Assembly (NCBI GenBank): GCA_973895155.1
Contig: OZ316894.1
Location: forward strand, 24,924,001-24,988,000
Length of the DNA: 64,000 nucleotides
Reading direction: 5' to 3'
DNA from: Marsupella aquatica
Lineage: Eukaryota; Marchantiophyta
This document shows, piece after piece, positions 1 through 11,197 of the stretch. Every line of letters begins with the position of its first letter. Positions within the stretch are counted from its first letter, which is position 1. Under the pieces are notes generated by a model. That model was not told the origin of the DNA and searched no databases. It saw only the letters and a program-made list of their open reading frames with translations. Position numbers and translations under genes: made by a program.

Positions 1-95
1 TTCTTACCGGAATTTACCAGAGGCCTTATTGTTCTATTGAGCAAGAAGGACGATCAACGTCGTCTTACTAACAAGCGGCCCATCACTCTACTGAA

Positions 96-164
96 CGTGA
101 TCTATAAAATCGGGGCCACGTGATCTATAAAATCGGGGCCACGTGATCTATAAAATCGGGGCCA
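96..164. repeat. 23-bp tandem triplication in the LINE
   Basis: A 23-bp unit (GTGATCTATAAAATCGGGGC plus CAC) is present three times head to tail. Two extra units add 46 bp and so shift the LINE RT frame; the first copy runs into a TGA at 121-123. The copies are identical to one another, so the duplication is recent or homogenised. Confidence 0.95.
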
Positions 165-405
165 AAGCCTTTCAGATGCGCCTTACACCAATTCTCCAAC
201 ATTTTATTACGCCCCAGCAATTCCCCTTTCTCCCGGGCAGAAATATACACCATTCACTTATGTTACTCAATGAGTCAATACATCAAGCGTCATCTATTGG
301 CCTCGATTACATCTTCATGAAACTGGATGTTACTAAGGCTTTCGATAAGCTGGAGTGGAGCTTTCTCTTATCTCTCCTGGAGAGGGTGGGCTTTGGTGGG
401 CAGCT

Positions 406-609
406 CACACAGTTTTTGTAGGCAACTCATGCCTCGGCTACATCGTCAATACTCCTCAATGGTAAGATGGCTACCCCATTCGGACTTGCACGTTCCATCA
501 GACAGGGCACACAGTTTTTGCAGGCAACTCACGCCTCGGCTACATCGTCAATACTCCTCAATGGTAAGATGGCTACCCCATTCGGACTTGCACATTCCAT
601 CAGACAGGG
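406..609. repeat. 102-bp in-frame tandem duplication in the LINE
   Basis: Two copies start at 406 and 508 with a period of exactly 102 bp (34 codons), so the RT frame is kept. The left copy reads TTTTTGTAG where the right copy reads TTTTTGCAG, so the premature stop exists in only one copy. The mutation arose after, or was lost in one copy during, the duplication. Confidence 0.92.
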
Positions 610-2833
610 CTGCCCACTATCGCCACTGCTGTTCTTGATAGCCATCGATGCCCTCAGTCGCATGATTCTTTGGGAAGCTGAAAGGGGATCCATTTAGGGG
701 GTGTTTTTTCCGTCAGTGAATGTTCATTACATACACAACCTTTTTGCTGATGATCTAGCTATGATCATCAGAGCTGTGATGGATTACGTCAATGCTTGCA
801 AAAATATTCTAGAATTGTTCGGCATGGCGTCTGGCCTTTTCTGCATGTGGGAGAAAGCAAAAGCGGCATTTATCTCTCCTAGGCGAATTCCCATTGAATT
901 TCGACGTCTGCCCTGGCAATGGGAGGACGCCTCCACAGCCACCAAGCTATTGGGGATCCACTTTGCTCATGGCATTTCGGAGCAGCGGATGATTCTTGCC
1001 CTCTCTGAGAAGCCCGAATCCCGATTGGATAAAATCAGGAAGGCTTCTGGTTCTCTCATCACCCGAGTTACATTCGTCAACCATTTGGTATTGAGCACCT
1101 TGTGGTATGTGCTTACGGTTTGGGCGGGCCAACAAAGCACTCTGGATGCCTTACAGAAGAAAATCACAGCCTTCATCTGGGCTGGGCAGAACATCCAGGC
1201 TTGTCCTCGGGTCAATTTTGCCACGATTACCCGGTCCAAGCATTTTGGGGGGCTGGGCCTAATATCACTCTCTGCACAATTATGGGCTCTCACAGGGAAT
1301 TTTATTCTCTGGGCGCTGGCTGACGGCGACCACCCCCTCCGTCGCATCCTGCAACAGAAGATCAAAATGCTGTCAAGTCAGAAATGGGGAACGAAAGACT
1401 ACTCATGGGTAGTCTCACGGTGTAACACTCTCCCGCAGCAAGGTTCGCAAGTCTGGAGAAATGTCTGCATTGGTTGGAATGTTATTAAGCAGAACTTGAG
1501 ACCTATTGCACCCGCACACCTTGAGGAATGGTTGGACCTCCCACTCTGGCACCCGCATCTAAATCACATACGTGCTAATCAAGCAAAATGTTCTCGGAAC
1601 CCTCAATGGCGAATCAGGAGGGCTGGAATTAGGCAGATGCAAGACGTCACGACATTGGAGGGGACCTTCATCCGGTGGGAGGATGGCCCTAATAGGATTT
1701 TTCCAGGGAATTGTGCCACGGCCTATAGACAATTGATTGCCAATCTGGTTCGTGTGCCCAACATTCATGGTAATCCTCGACAGCGCATCCCGGTCTTCAT
1801 GGAGGCGAGACTACAAAATGGAACGCATTTCATATGGGAGTACAAGCTTCAACGAAATCATACGACTTCCAACTGGCAACTTTTCCCTGAGGCAGCGACC
1901 CCTCTGAGAACCTTTAGTGTCAGTAACGGGGCCCTTCGCAAGCTGGAGCACTCTGCTCCCCCGCTCGATACCTTGCTGCACCGAGTGGTGATTCGCTCAG
2001 ACAAAAGGTCTGGGGTCTCGCATCAACGTATTGGGCGGCCGGTTGGCCTCTTACAGATTTTGCTGCAGCACGAATGGAAGGATGGCACCCCATTCCTGGA
2101 AACCAGCACTGCTCATCTACGGGAGATTCAGGGCCCACTGCGAACCATGACACATAAGGCTCTCCGGAAGTGGGCTAAACGCTTGAATTGGAGCCCAAAC
2201 CTGAAATTGTTGTGGGCTAATACTTGGCTACCCTTTCGTGCAGCGGCAGAAAACTGTTTCTTATGGCAGCTTATTTATCGGATCCCGGCTACCCAGCATT
2301 GGAGGATGCCGACACTGCCAACAACAAACCCACTAACCTGGTGCACCCGATGTGATCTCAATATACAGGAGGATCTAATACGTTGTCTCTGGAGCTGCCC
2401 CATTTCTTCATCCGTCTGGCGTTGGGTACAGTTCATCCTACATAGTGCATCCTCCACAAGGAATTCAACCATCTATCTGCAGGCTGCACACATTTTTTTG
2501 GGTGCCCCCCTCCCGGATGTTTGGGACACTCCTCTTAAACTTTGGCATACTTTGCGGGCCATTGTTGCTTGGATCCTTTGGAAGGATAGGAGTTCACATT
2601 TCATTGAGCATACTTGTTCGTGTGACCAAGTGGTCATCCGAAGATCCTGGCACCGCCTGGGGATTTACATCCGAAGAGATTGGGCCAAACAGCAATTCAA
2701 AATTAAGACCGGTAAAACCTCCTTAGGCGAAGCCAGCAATTACATGGCCCTCAACTATGGATCTTGGGATGGATTGTGGGAAATCCATAGCGATACCCTA
2801 CAAGTACCGCCAGTGCCACCCCGTCCCCCATGA

Positions 2834-4000
2834 TTTAGGTGTTGGAGTCAGGAGTAGAAGCTTGACTGCAGGCTAGACTGATATTGTTTTACTTTATCAC
2901 AGACCCACTGTTGGGTGCCATGCCGGCACTCCTCACTGGCCGGTCTTTGGGGTGTGCCGCTCCTTCTATAGTAGTTAAATTTCTGGTTTGGCTCCCTTCG
3001 TGCTGGGCCTGCTTCTCTTCTGGTGCCGGCCTCTCCGGTCTCATGGGCAGCTTGACCTTTGGTCCCCCCTGGGTGCCGACCCCCTTTTGTATGCTGGCTT
3101 TTTGGATGAATTTCAAATTGTTTTTTCAAGGCAAAAAAATGCCTAGCTGGGAGACAGGGTCCCAATGGCCAAGCAGACCAGTAATAACAAAGGGGAAAAG
3201 GAAGGGAAAAAGGCCCCAAGAACGCTGGAAGGTCCAACAAGCCAAGGAGTCACTCACAACAACAAACCAACACAAGGACAAAAACAAAGAACTTACAAGC
3301 AAGCCAAGAAAATTAACATTCTATTGGGTGGAGAAGTGAAAAGTCGGATAGATCTTGGGAGTACACCTGATAGGAGAAGGCTTATGTAGAGGGCTGGATG
3401 ATGGACAAGGCTAGCTTTTTCTTTTCCTCAAAAGGACCCTTTATCTGAAATGGCATATGCATTTAGATTTCATCCCAGCCCTTCCTCTAAAGTCACTGGA
3501 CAGGTTTGGTTTTACATGCTATTGAGGTGTTGTAGTACAATAAAAATCTGAATCCTGAATGGAGAGTAGTGGGTCCCCCAAAATGCTTATAGGGCCAGGT
3601 GAGGTTAGACTTTTCTTTTACTTGACAAAACATTGTACATGAAATGACATTTGTTTTCAGATTTCATCAAATTAAAGCCCTAACTTTCAAGTCACTGGCA
3701 TCTTTGGTTTTACACTCTATTGAGGTGTCATTTTTAAAAGAAAAATCTCAGTCCTAAGTGGAGACGAGTGGGTCCCCCAAACTGTTTAGCCTTGAATAAA
3801 TAGACCTAGCCTTGAATAAATAGACCTACCCCCAATCCCTGTTGTCTGCTCCGACCCCCATTTCAGTCATTACACTAAACTTGGGTTACACCCGAGTCAG
3901 TGTGTGGAGATGATGGCACCCAACTTGGGTCATGCCCAAGTCACCATCTTGTCTAGAGACTCTCTCGCGGTAGGCCATGAGGAGTACTTTTCAATAAAGA
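2834..4000. other. Gene-free stretch with a diverged direct duplication
   Basis: I recognise no gene here. A diverged tandem duplication of about 190 bp covers roughly 3405-3595 and 3600-3785. Both copies share the core ACTGG..TTTGGTTTTACA...TATTGAGGTGT and end in GGGTCCCCCAAA. A 21-bp sequence ending AATAAATAGACCTA is doubled at 3788-3827. The first 550 bp after the LINE frame may be its 3' untranslated region, although no poly(A) tail or clear target duplication is visible. Confidence 0.6.
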
Positions 4001-4532
4001 TTATTTGGTTCCCCAAATAATAATACCGGTTAGTTTGGGGAACAGGTATTACTAACCGGTATTATTTACCTGTCCCCCAAACTATTTTTTCCTAAGTCGA
4101 CCGCCATTGTGTATATGGGTTACTCTAACTCTTGTGATAACCCAAGGTCATTTTAGATTGGTCGTCTGTCACGTGGCAAGGCGCTATTGGCCACGCTGAA
4201 CCCCAACCGATAACGCCCTAACCCAGGCCAGCTCATTCCCATTATGAAAAATACAGGAGTATTGGACCGGCTCCCTCACATTGTGTAAGGGCAGGCCCAA
4301 GCCTGGCTCCCTCCCCAACGTCAACTTTGAGCCAATAGAGGCCCGATGACAGGGCCGTCCCGTCAGTGTGGCCAATAGCGCCTTGCGATGTGGCAGACGG
4401 CCAATCTCAAATGACCTTGGGTGAAATTGCACATGAGTTAGATTAACTTGTATATAAATGGGGGTTGATTTAGGAATAAAAATAGTTTGGAAAACAGGTT
4501 AATACTAAGAGTGTTTAGTTTGGGAAACTAAA
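4001..4532. mobile_element. Foldback / long-TIR MITE, about 530 bp
   Basis: Two arms of about 140 bp (4060-4199 and 4363-4502) are reverse complements at most positions. For example CAAGGCGCTATTGGCCAC in the left arm pairs with GTGGCCAATAGCGCCTTG in the right. The arms enclose a loop of about 160 bp. Each outer end also carries its own small palindrome (near 4001-4020 and 4514-4532). No protein is encoded. The transcript would fold into one long hairpin, a typical small-RNA precursor structure for MITEs. The exact ends and target-site duplication are not clear, so the superfamily is open. Confidence 0.85.
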
Positions 4533-5229
4533 GCCCTCCACTTTGTCTATGAAGCCCAGATGGACTGGAAAAACTTGGATGGATTTGCACAGAAATTTAA
4601 ATTAACTTAGATAACATTATTTACACTTTTGACTGAAATACGACCTATAAACGGTTTCCTTACAGTTTGCCCCCGGTTTCAATCACATTATTGAACTGGT
4701 TTCCTCGGTAACTTGCAACCTTGAACCTGGACTACTTCAAGACATCATGTCATTACTCAGGATCACCATGAGTTCTTGACTATTTTCCCAAGGTAGTCAA
4801 AGTAGTCAACTATGATCCAGGTCAACATCCACGACTGCTTATTTCTTTTTTTGGTGTAAAAGCAAGGATGGCTTCATGGAACTCTCTCTTTATGGAGTCC
4901 ATCCGGGTACAACGATCGCTTTATGGAGTCCATGGGGGTGGGCAGGGACAATGTCTCGTCCATCCGAGTTTCGGTTTGTGAGTTTGGGGGACACGTTAGT
5001 AAACGAAGGGACATGTTTGTAAACGACGGTTTGGTTATATCTCTTTGTTCCCTTGTTCCCTTGTTCCCCCAGGAGGGTGGATCGCCCACACGCTGATACA
5101 GAGTAACTGTGTGGAAGAGATCTCGATTGGGCAGACAGAGGGCGACTGATTCATTTGGAGGCGAAGACACAGCTTCAGTAGACTCGGAAAGAAGCAGAGC
5201 GCAGACAAGCAGGCAAGCAGGCAGGCACG
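4533..5229. other. Intergenic DNA upstream of the MWFE gene
   Basis: No gene is seen. The segment TTTATGGAGTCCAT occurs twice (about 4888 and 4920). The last 120 bp are presumably the promoter and 5' leader of the complex I gene at 5230. They carry a short (AGGC)n run directly before the start codon. I see no clear TATA box. Confidence 0.5.
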
Positions 5230-5858
5230 ATGAGTTGGTTGGAGACTATGCCGCCCTTGATCATCATCGGCGGGATGCTTTGTGTCGCGGGCACTTCCCA
5301 ACATGTCTTCAACAAATTGCTTCATGGCAAGGTATGAACTCACTCACTTTCTGGGTCTCTGTCTCTTTGTTGCTGAGTCGTGGCTTTACTGCCGCCCGCC
5401 ATCGCAATTGAACTCTTTTCCAGGTTTTCATCTAGCTGATCGACCGATGTCAAGGACAGACCCTAATTGTATGTAATCTTGCCATGGTTTCGGGTGGCCG
5501 ACTAGACAGGTTCATGCATAAGTTCGAGGTGCTTCCTCGCAGTGTATTTCCTTATTCGGTTAGGTCATATTTCTTTCCAGTGTACGCTTCAAGGCACGGG
5601 CCTTGTTTGGTCTCGGGTAGGGCTACCGTAGTCTGCACCAACCCAACCAGTGAAGGAACATTGGATAATTGAGTCAGGTAAGCTCAATGCATCACTGTAG
5701 GGGAAACCGATCTATCGACATGAGCCTAAAATTTGCTTCTGTTGTTGGAAATTTGAACTTTACAGCCGAAGCATCCTGGATCGGATCTTTGGGATAAGGC
5801 CATGGAACACAGAGACGCGCGTCTACTCGAGGAAGTCGCAAGGAAGCAAAAGCAATAA
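5230..5858 (+). CDS. NDUFA1: NADH dehydrogenase 1 alpha subcomplex subunit 1 (MWFE), two exons
   Basis: Exon 1 is 5230-5331 and exon 2 is 5766-5858; the intron runs from GTATGAACT to TTTACAG in phase 0. The product is 64 residues. It starts MSWLETMPPLIIIGGMLCVA, has one N-terminal membrane segment (about residues 8-24), then the HGKPKHPGSDLWDKAMEHRD stretch and a charged tail. This matches the plant MWFE pattern in length and order (short matrix lip, single helix, HGRPK.. block, W-D-A-M-E-R-R-D). MWFE is an accessory subunit of mitochondrial complex I, in the membrane arm and needed for assembly in mammals. Exon 1 was too short to appear as a long reading frame. The first ATG is used and gives the family's usual start. 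Confidence 0.93.
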
Positions 5859-8800
5859 AGTTGTGAGCAACCTCGATTATTCTTCAATGGTTTGAATCCA
5901 TGGTAATTTCTTTCTGCCTCAATAGTTTTATGGTTTAATGCGGTGAGTGATTTGGCCCTGCTTTGGCCGCTTTCACTCATGAACCTGCTTAAAGGAATTA
6001 AATAACAGCTCCAGTGACTTATTTGGATCCCTTTTATTGATGTGTCTGACGTGCCCTGCAGAATTCTTGTGTTGTTTCTCCCCCAAGCTACACAACTTTA
6101 TGAAAATAACTGGACAATTGAAGTCTAGGCTAAAGCTCGGGTGATTGACTATCGTAGAGTCTGTGCATGGAGCTCCTTGATTTAGTCACGGGTAGCAACC
6201 ACAGCAGGGAGATTTTGTGAACCTGTTTTTGAGGATTTGAAGATGAATTCTGAACGTAAAATATTCCTCTATTTTTCGGGCAATTATTAGACGGAATCAA
6301 AATGATACTGGTCTCAAGAAATGGAAAGTTTACAAGTCACTGCGATATTGTAGCAGTTAATGTCACATGGAACGAAGGTATGCAAAATTAACTGGACCTC
6401 GTTCTTGTAACCAATGGGAGAAGTCTCTTGTAGAACTACAGAAGGTGACAACAAACAGTCTGCACCATTCTGCATATGGATAGCTAAGGACTCTGGCTTT
6501 GCCTCTTCAAACGTGGATCCGAGAGCGCTACCATTTATTCGTTTGGTTGAATGTGAGAGATGAGTGGGAATTGCCTCGAAAAGAAAGTGAGTTTGTGGAA
6601 GAGAATTATAGATTCATCGCGACGGGTCATTGATTTACTCAAATGATTTGTATAAACTGCAAACTAAGGAAGTCAGAAAATTGAGGAAAACAAGGCTCTT
6701 TGTGAAAGGCTTCCGCATTAGGTATCAACCCCTGCAGTAACATTCAGGCTTTGAGTTCCAGGATAATGACGTCAGCCAGTTGCGTTGAGGTTTATAATGT
6801 CCCAAGTTCATCTGCATGAAGCTCTTCAAGGTCCTTTGCTTGAATCTGTTTTGAGGGTCGTTTTCGGAATTTATGATCCTGGTGTGAAGATGAACTTTAT
6901 ATAGCACCCGTCGGGCATGAAACAGAGACGCGGTCGCAGCTTTTGAACGTAAGCTTGGAGATAGTTCCTCTTCCTTATCAGGGACAGATACAGACATCGT
7001 GGGACTACCTCCTCCATTTTAGTACCTCCTCTTTCCTGCCTCATCTGTATGTCACTGTTTAAAAGACCAGTTCGCAAAATCTTTCGCTTGACGAAAAGCT
7101 TCATTGAAATTCCTTGTTGTGGAACACTATTATGTATTTTCAAGGATAGGCTAAGCAGACCAGGCAGTAGGCAGGAATAGCTTTAAAATACCGATTTCTT
7201 GGCCAGAAGTCGTAAAAACATTTCATGGCGTCTATGCTTGAATTATACAATGCTCACCAGTCCTGCATGCTTACAGTAAGCTTGGGAGGCTGAGATGGAA
7301 TGGAAAGATGAAAGAGTAGGTGATTTGTAATCAGCTTCCTCTTCAATGTTAGTGCTCATAGCAATCTTTCCAAATTTCTCTCGCAAATAGAGACAGTTCT
7401 TTTAAATCAATGTTTTCTCCATCAATTATCGGATTCCACCTCCTAATAGCCCGAACGTACTGATGATGTGCTACCTCGAAACATTCATTAGATGCTAACC
7501 AAGTTGTATTAGCTTTCTTGCACTACTGGAGATTCGAACCCATTGGTCTACATGGTTACTCTACAGCTTTGCTTATAAATACTTTTCTTCAGCAATGAAC
7601 GAGATTGTATGGATGACGAGTTCCTCAGGGCTCCTGTGTGTACTTCAGAATTTCCAAGATCTGCTCGATAGAAACAAACTCGGGGATAGTACTAAACTGA
7701 AGGTCAACCGGTCAATGCTGAGAAACATCAGTCCCTTCAGAATGTCGCAAAGGGTGTAAGATCATTTCAAATGAATGGAGGGTCGCCAAAGAAGAATGTT
7801 CGGTGCACACCAGTTGCGGTTCTCTCCCCCATCTAGGTGCAAATGCTGCTTTTGAGAAACGAACTAGCAATGTGTAGACCTGAGGTTACAGAACTGTGAC
7901 CTGTGCTCAAATGACTGAATAGTAAGTCCCTCTTCAGCACAAGCCCCAGTAATTCCCTTCAGGCCACCAACTGTTCCATCAATCCCCATCACTTGGTGCA
8001 CAGCCTATGACCTTCTTTCCATCAATTTGGCTTTAGAACCTGCAATGCCGACGAGATCTCAGCTATGTATCAGAGTCAATGCAAACTACAGAATTGTATT
8101 TGAACCATGTCCTGAACAGCTATCTTCACATGACATCAACACATGTGGCTACAAAGCTATTACTCTACGTGCCTTAATGATCCAAATGCTGACGTAGTGC
8201 TCCCCATAAAAAGTGACAAATGCTTTCACCTTACACTTGAATAACATATTTAAACCATGTCGCTTAATTAACAGCTATCTTCACATCACATCAACACAGT
8301 CATGTGGCTACAAAACTATTACTTTACGTGCCTTAATTATCAAAATGCTGACGTAGGGCTCTCGCAGAGAAGAGTTCGTCATGCACTATGGAAACACATC
8401 TGAATATTGGTTGATTCCCAAACTTTTCAAGGAGGAATTTAGAAAAGTGGAATCAAGTTATGAACTGGACAAATAACACTAGAGTATAACCATACTATAG
8501 CTACACCAACACTGCATCCAAGGGTGACTTGACCACCAAGCCAAGCGTAAGCAAGGCAATCGACAAGAGTTTAATTGTCACAAGTCAGTTCAAATTCATC
8601 AAATGGCAATTTACAATCTGATATACAATTCATGGTGACGTGCATTTGGCGATAGAACAATTGGGATTCTATATATCAATACATCTTCTTTGCAAGCAGG
8701 CCTCAAAACCATATCATCACATGCAAGCTGTGCGAATACGTTAAAAAAGTGGTGTCAAAATTGTATACGAGTAAAGACACTGGGACTTGGTGACATTATT

Positions 8801-9480
8801 AAGGCATGCTGAATTCATTACCGTCAAGCTCATGCATGGGATCGACGATCGTATTGGTGTAGTTAAGGTGTGGGAAAGACCATGGCCGTCGATCTCATTT
8901 TCACTCGTACAAAGGCTTTAATGAAAACCTGGATGACCTGCAAAACGTGTCCTGCGCAAGCTGAGGAGTTCGGTAGCAGCAACAGTCGAACGAAGCTTCA
9001 ACATTGGAGAGCTTCCTGCTTTCCAATTGCTTGCAGGCTGCTGCATTACACCGACGAGGATGGACCTTGTCTAGTCAAGCCACTGCCTCTTAATGTAGTA
9101 CTCCCATCCAGGTCAATGTAAGGGATACTTTACAAGAATACTCGACAAGAGATACTGGACGTCAGGTTTGATCCCAACCGTTACTTTACGGTGACCGGTC
9201 TTTCTTGACTGGAGAAGAGTTTTGGCGGACGTCTCGGCTCTGGTTTCCCAAGTCTGATGGTAGTTGGTGGGTCCGTCCAGGTGAGTAATGGCCTCATCGT
9301 AACCAGTACGTTGCTTTTGTGCTCCGTCTCCTGGAAGCATACATTTTAGGCTGAAAATTTAGCCCCACTCGGTTTGGCCTGGGAATTCAAGCTCTTCTTG
9401 TAAAGTGCCCCTAATCTAAACATGCTCCATCTTTTACATGAACTATTAAGGGAGTGCGCCTAATCTAAACACTACAATAT
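5859..9480. other. 3.6-kb gene-free stretch
   Basis: I find no recognisable coding sequence on either strand; open frames are short and unlike any family I know. A diverged direct repeat is present at 8100-8170 and 8240-8345 (CAGCTATCTTCACAT.ACATCAACACA... ATTACT.TACGTGCCTTAAT). The stretch ATGCTCCATCTTTTACAT at about 9421 recurs at 12950. A GGGATCGA.GATCG.ATTGGTGT segment at 8838 recurs at 13010, so this area and 12.9-13.0 kb share duplicated DNA. Confidence 0.55.
7480..7575 (-). mobile_element. Possible tRNA-derived SINE fragment
   Basis: On the minus strand a pol III B-box-like sequence GGGTTCGAATCTCC lies about 25 bp after a GTAGAGTAACC stretch that resembles the region after an A box in plant SINEs. 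No cloverleaf can be drawn, so it is not a tRNA gene. The 3' end and target duplication were not found. This is a weak call. Confidence 0.3.
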
Positions 9481-9486
9481 GCAATC

Positions 9487-9512
9487 ACTAGCTCAATACC
9501 CGTGCGTTGCAC
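9487..9512 (-). mobile_element. Helitron-like 3' terminus (candidate)
   Basis: Read on the minus strand, this is a GTGCAACGCAC hairpin, then GGGTATTGAG, then CTAG followed by T. Plant Helitrons end in a short GC-rich hairpin about 10 bp before CTRR and insert in front of a host T. That agreement is the only evidence; the matching TC 5' end has not been identified. If correct, the minisatellite would be internal Helitron sequence. Confidence 0.4.
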
Positions 9513-10044
9513 AAAAGATGTCGTGACGGCCAAGATGTCGTTGAGAACAAAAGAGGTCATGTCGGCCAAGAGGTTGTTGAGAAGAAAGATGTCGTGTCGC
9601 CCAAGAAATTTTTGAGAACAAAAGATGTCGTGTCGGCAAGATGTTGATGATAAACAAAATATGTCGTGTCGGCCAAGATGTAGTTGAGAACAAAAGATGT
9701 CGTGTCGACTAAGATGTCATGTCGGCCAAGATTTGGTTGAGAAAAAAGATGTCGTGTCGACCAAGAGGTTGTTGAGAAAAAAAGGTGTATTGGCCAAGAG
9801 GTCGTTGAGAAAAATGATGTCGTGTTGGCCAAGATCTCATTGATAAAAAAGATGTTGTGTGACCGGCCAAGAAATCATTGAGATAAAGGATCTTGTGTTG
9901 GCAAAGAAGTCGTTGAGAAAAAAGATGTCATGTCGGCCAAGACGTCGTTGAGAGAAAATATGTTGTGTCGGGCAAGACATCATTGTGAAAAAAGAGTCGT
10001 GTCGGCCAAGACGTCGTTGAGAAAACAGATGTCGTGTTGGCCAA

Positions 10045-10388
10045 TGTTGAGCATAGACGACATTCGCAACGGCAAGCCCATGAACCATCCAACGCACAAT
10101 AGTCGACACAGAGAGATACGTGGTTCACCTCCACATGAGGCTACGTCCACGGGAACACACAAGAGCTTTACTGCACTCTAGGCCGACCGGCCATACCAAG
10201 CATCCACAGCACAAGCTCTCCCTATCTCTCAACTAGCTCCATAACAATGAGCCTAAGTTCCACCAGGGTCTGGCATCAGCCCTGGCTATATGCACAACAG
10301 CACTACCGCTAACATTAGCTAAGTCCTAACCCGAGTTAGACTAACTGTGGTTAGCTCATGAGTCACAAGACTAGAGCAATATCTAACA
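10045..10388 (-). mobile_element. Solo Copia LTR, 344 bp, with 5-bp target duplication
   Basis: The sequence runs TGTTGAGCATAG...TATCTAACA between GCCAA at 10040-10044 and GCCAA at 10389-10393. Read on the minus strand its 3' two thirds align closely with the LTR of the intact Copia at 39.6-46.2 kb (for example the stretch around GTCGACTATTGTGCGTTGGA). The other end differs and lacks the ACGTG minisatellite. So it is a related subfamily left as a solo LTR, most simply by LTR-LTR recombination. It lies inside the minisatellite and is younger than it. Confidence 0.88.
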
Positions 10389-11197
10389 GCCAAGACGTCA
10401 TTGAGGAAAAATATCAGTGCATTGCACAAAAGATGTCATGTCGCCCAAGATGTTGTTATCTGAAAGATGTCATGAAGTAAAAAGATGTCGTTAAGAAAAA
10501 AGAAGTCATTTTTCCAAAGATGTCATTATGTGAAAGATGGCGTTAAGAAAAAGGTGTCATTTTGCCAAACTAAGTGATTGTGAAGTAAAAGATGTTATAA
10601 ATAAAAAGGTGTCGTTTCACCCAATATGTCATTAATATGTGAAAGATAGCTCAATACCTGTGCGTTGCACAAAAGATGTCGTTAAGAAAAAAGATGTTGT
10701 GTTGCCAAAGATGTTGTCATGAAAAAAGGTGATGTTGCCAACAATTTTGTTAAGTAAAAACATGTTGTGTTGTCAAAGTTTTTTTAAGAAAAAAGATGTC
10801 ATGTTGCCAAAGATGTCGTTAAGAAAAAAGATGTCATGTTGCCAAAGAAGTTGTTAATATGTGAAAGATGTTGTGAAGTAAAAAGATGTCATTAAGAACT
10901 ATGATGTCGTGATGCCAAAGGTGTCGTGAAGAAAAAATGTTCTTATGTGAAAAATGTTGTGAAGTAAAAGATGTCGTTGCACCAAAGATGTCTTTATGTG
11001 CAAGACGTTGTCAGGTAAAAGATGATGTTTTACGAAAGATGTTATTAAGTATTTTTTCGTTAAGTACAAAATGGTCGATAAGTAAAGGGATGTCATTAGA
11101 CAAAGATGTAAGTTGTGAAGTAAAAGATGTTCTTAAGTACAATTGAAAATATTGCTAGTAAACCATGTTAAGTAAAAAAAGTTGTTAAGTTGTTGCC

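Larger units (their letters stand above)
1..2833 (+). pseudogene. Decayed non-LTR (LINE) retrotransposon reverse transcriptase
   Basis: The window opens inside a LINE RT domain, so the element is cut by the left edge. The first 40 codons carry the RPITLLNVIYKI block. The GLDYIFMKLDVTKAFDKLEW block and the catalytic FADD box (near 746) follow, then a thumb region and a zf-RVT-type Cys/His region (about 2146-2450) with WCTRCDLN and LWSCP. The reading frame is broken by a 23-bp tandem triplication (96-164, net +46 bp). An in-frame TAG at 419-421 and another at 695-697 also break it. From 701 to 2833 one open frame of about 710 codons survives. A 102-bp direct duplication sits inside the RT domain. 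Endonuclease and ORF1 would lie outside the window. The element cannot encode a working RT. The family call is firm; the clade is not determined. Confidence 0.9.
9487..11170. repeat. Degenerate minisatellite with AAAAGATGTCGTG units
   Basis: About 1.3 kb of direct, imperfect repeats built on AAAAGATGTCGTGTCGGCC followed by AAGANGTCGTTGAGAA, with units mostly 40-60 bp. From about 10480 the unit changes to a version with GTTAAGAAAAAAGATGTC and GTGAAGTAAAAGATG. Three block starts share a hairpin-forming sequence: CCCGTGCGTTGCAC (9499), CAGTGCATTGCAC (10415) and CTGTGCGTTGCAC (10658). The array is split by a solo LTR at 10045-10388. Open frames here on the minus strand are repeat shadows, not genes. 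Confidence 0.88.

Noticed and set aside
2884-3389. Overlapping open frames after the LINE
   Set aside because: No family resemblance, low-complexity Lys/Gln composition, frames open on both strands.
7500-7570. tRNA gene on the minus strand
   Set aside because: A B-box-like stretch is present but no acceptor or anticodon stem can be formed; kept only as a weak SINE candidate.
9493-10134. Minus-strand repeat proteins of the type GRHDIFF/DTTSF
   Set aside because: They are open frames through the GATGTCG minisatellite in several frames at once; no start context or conserved fold.
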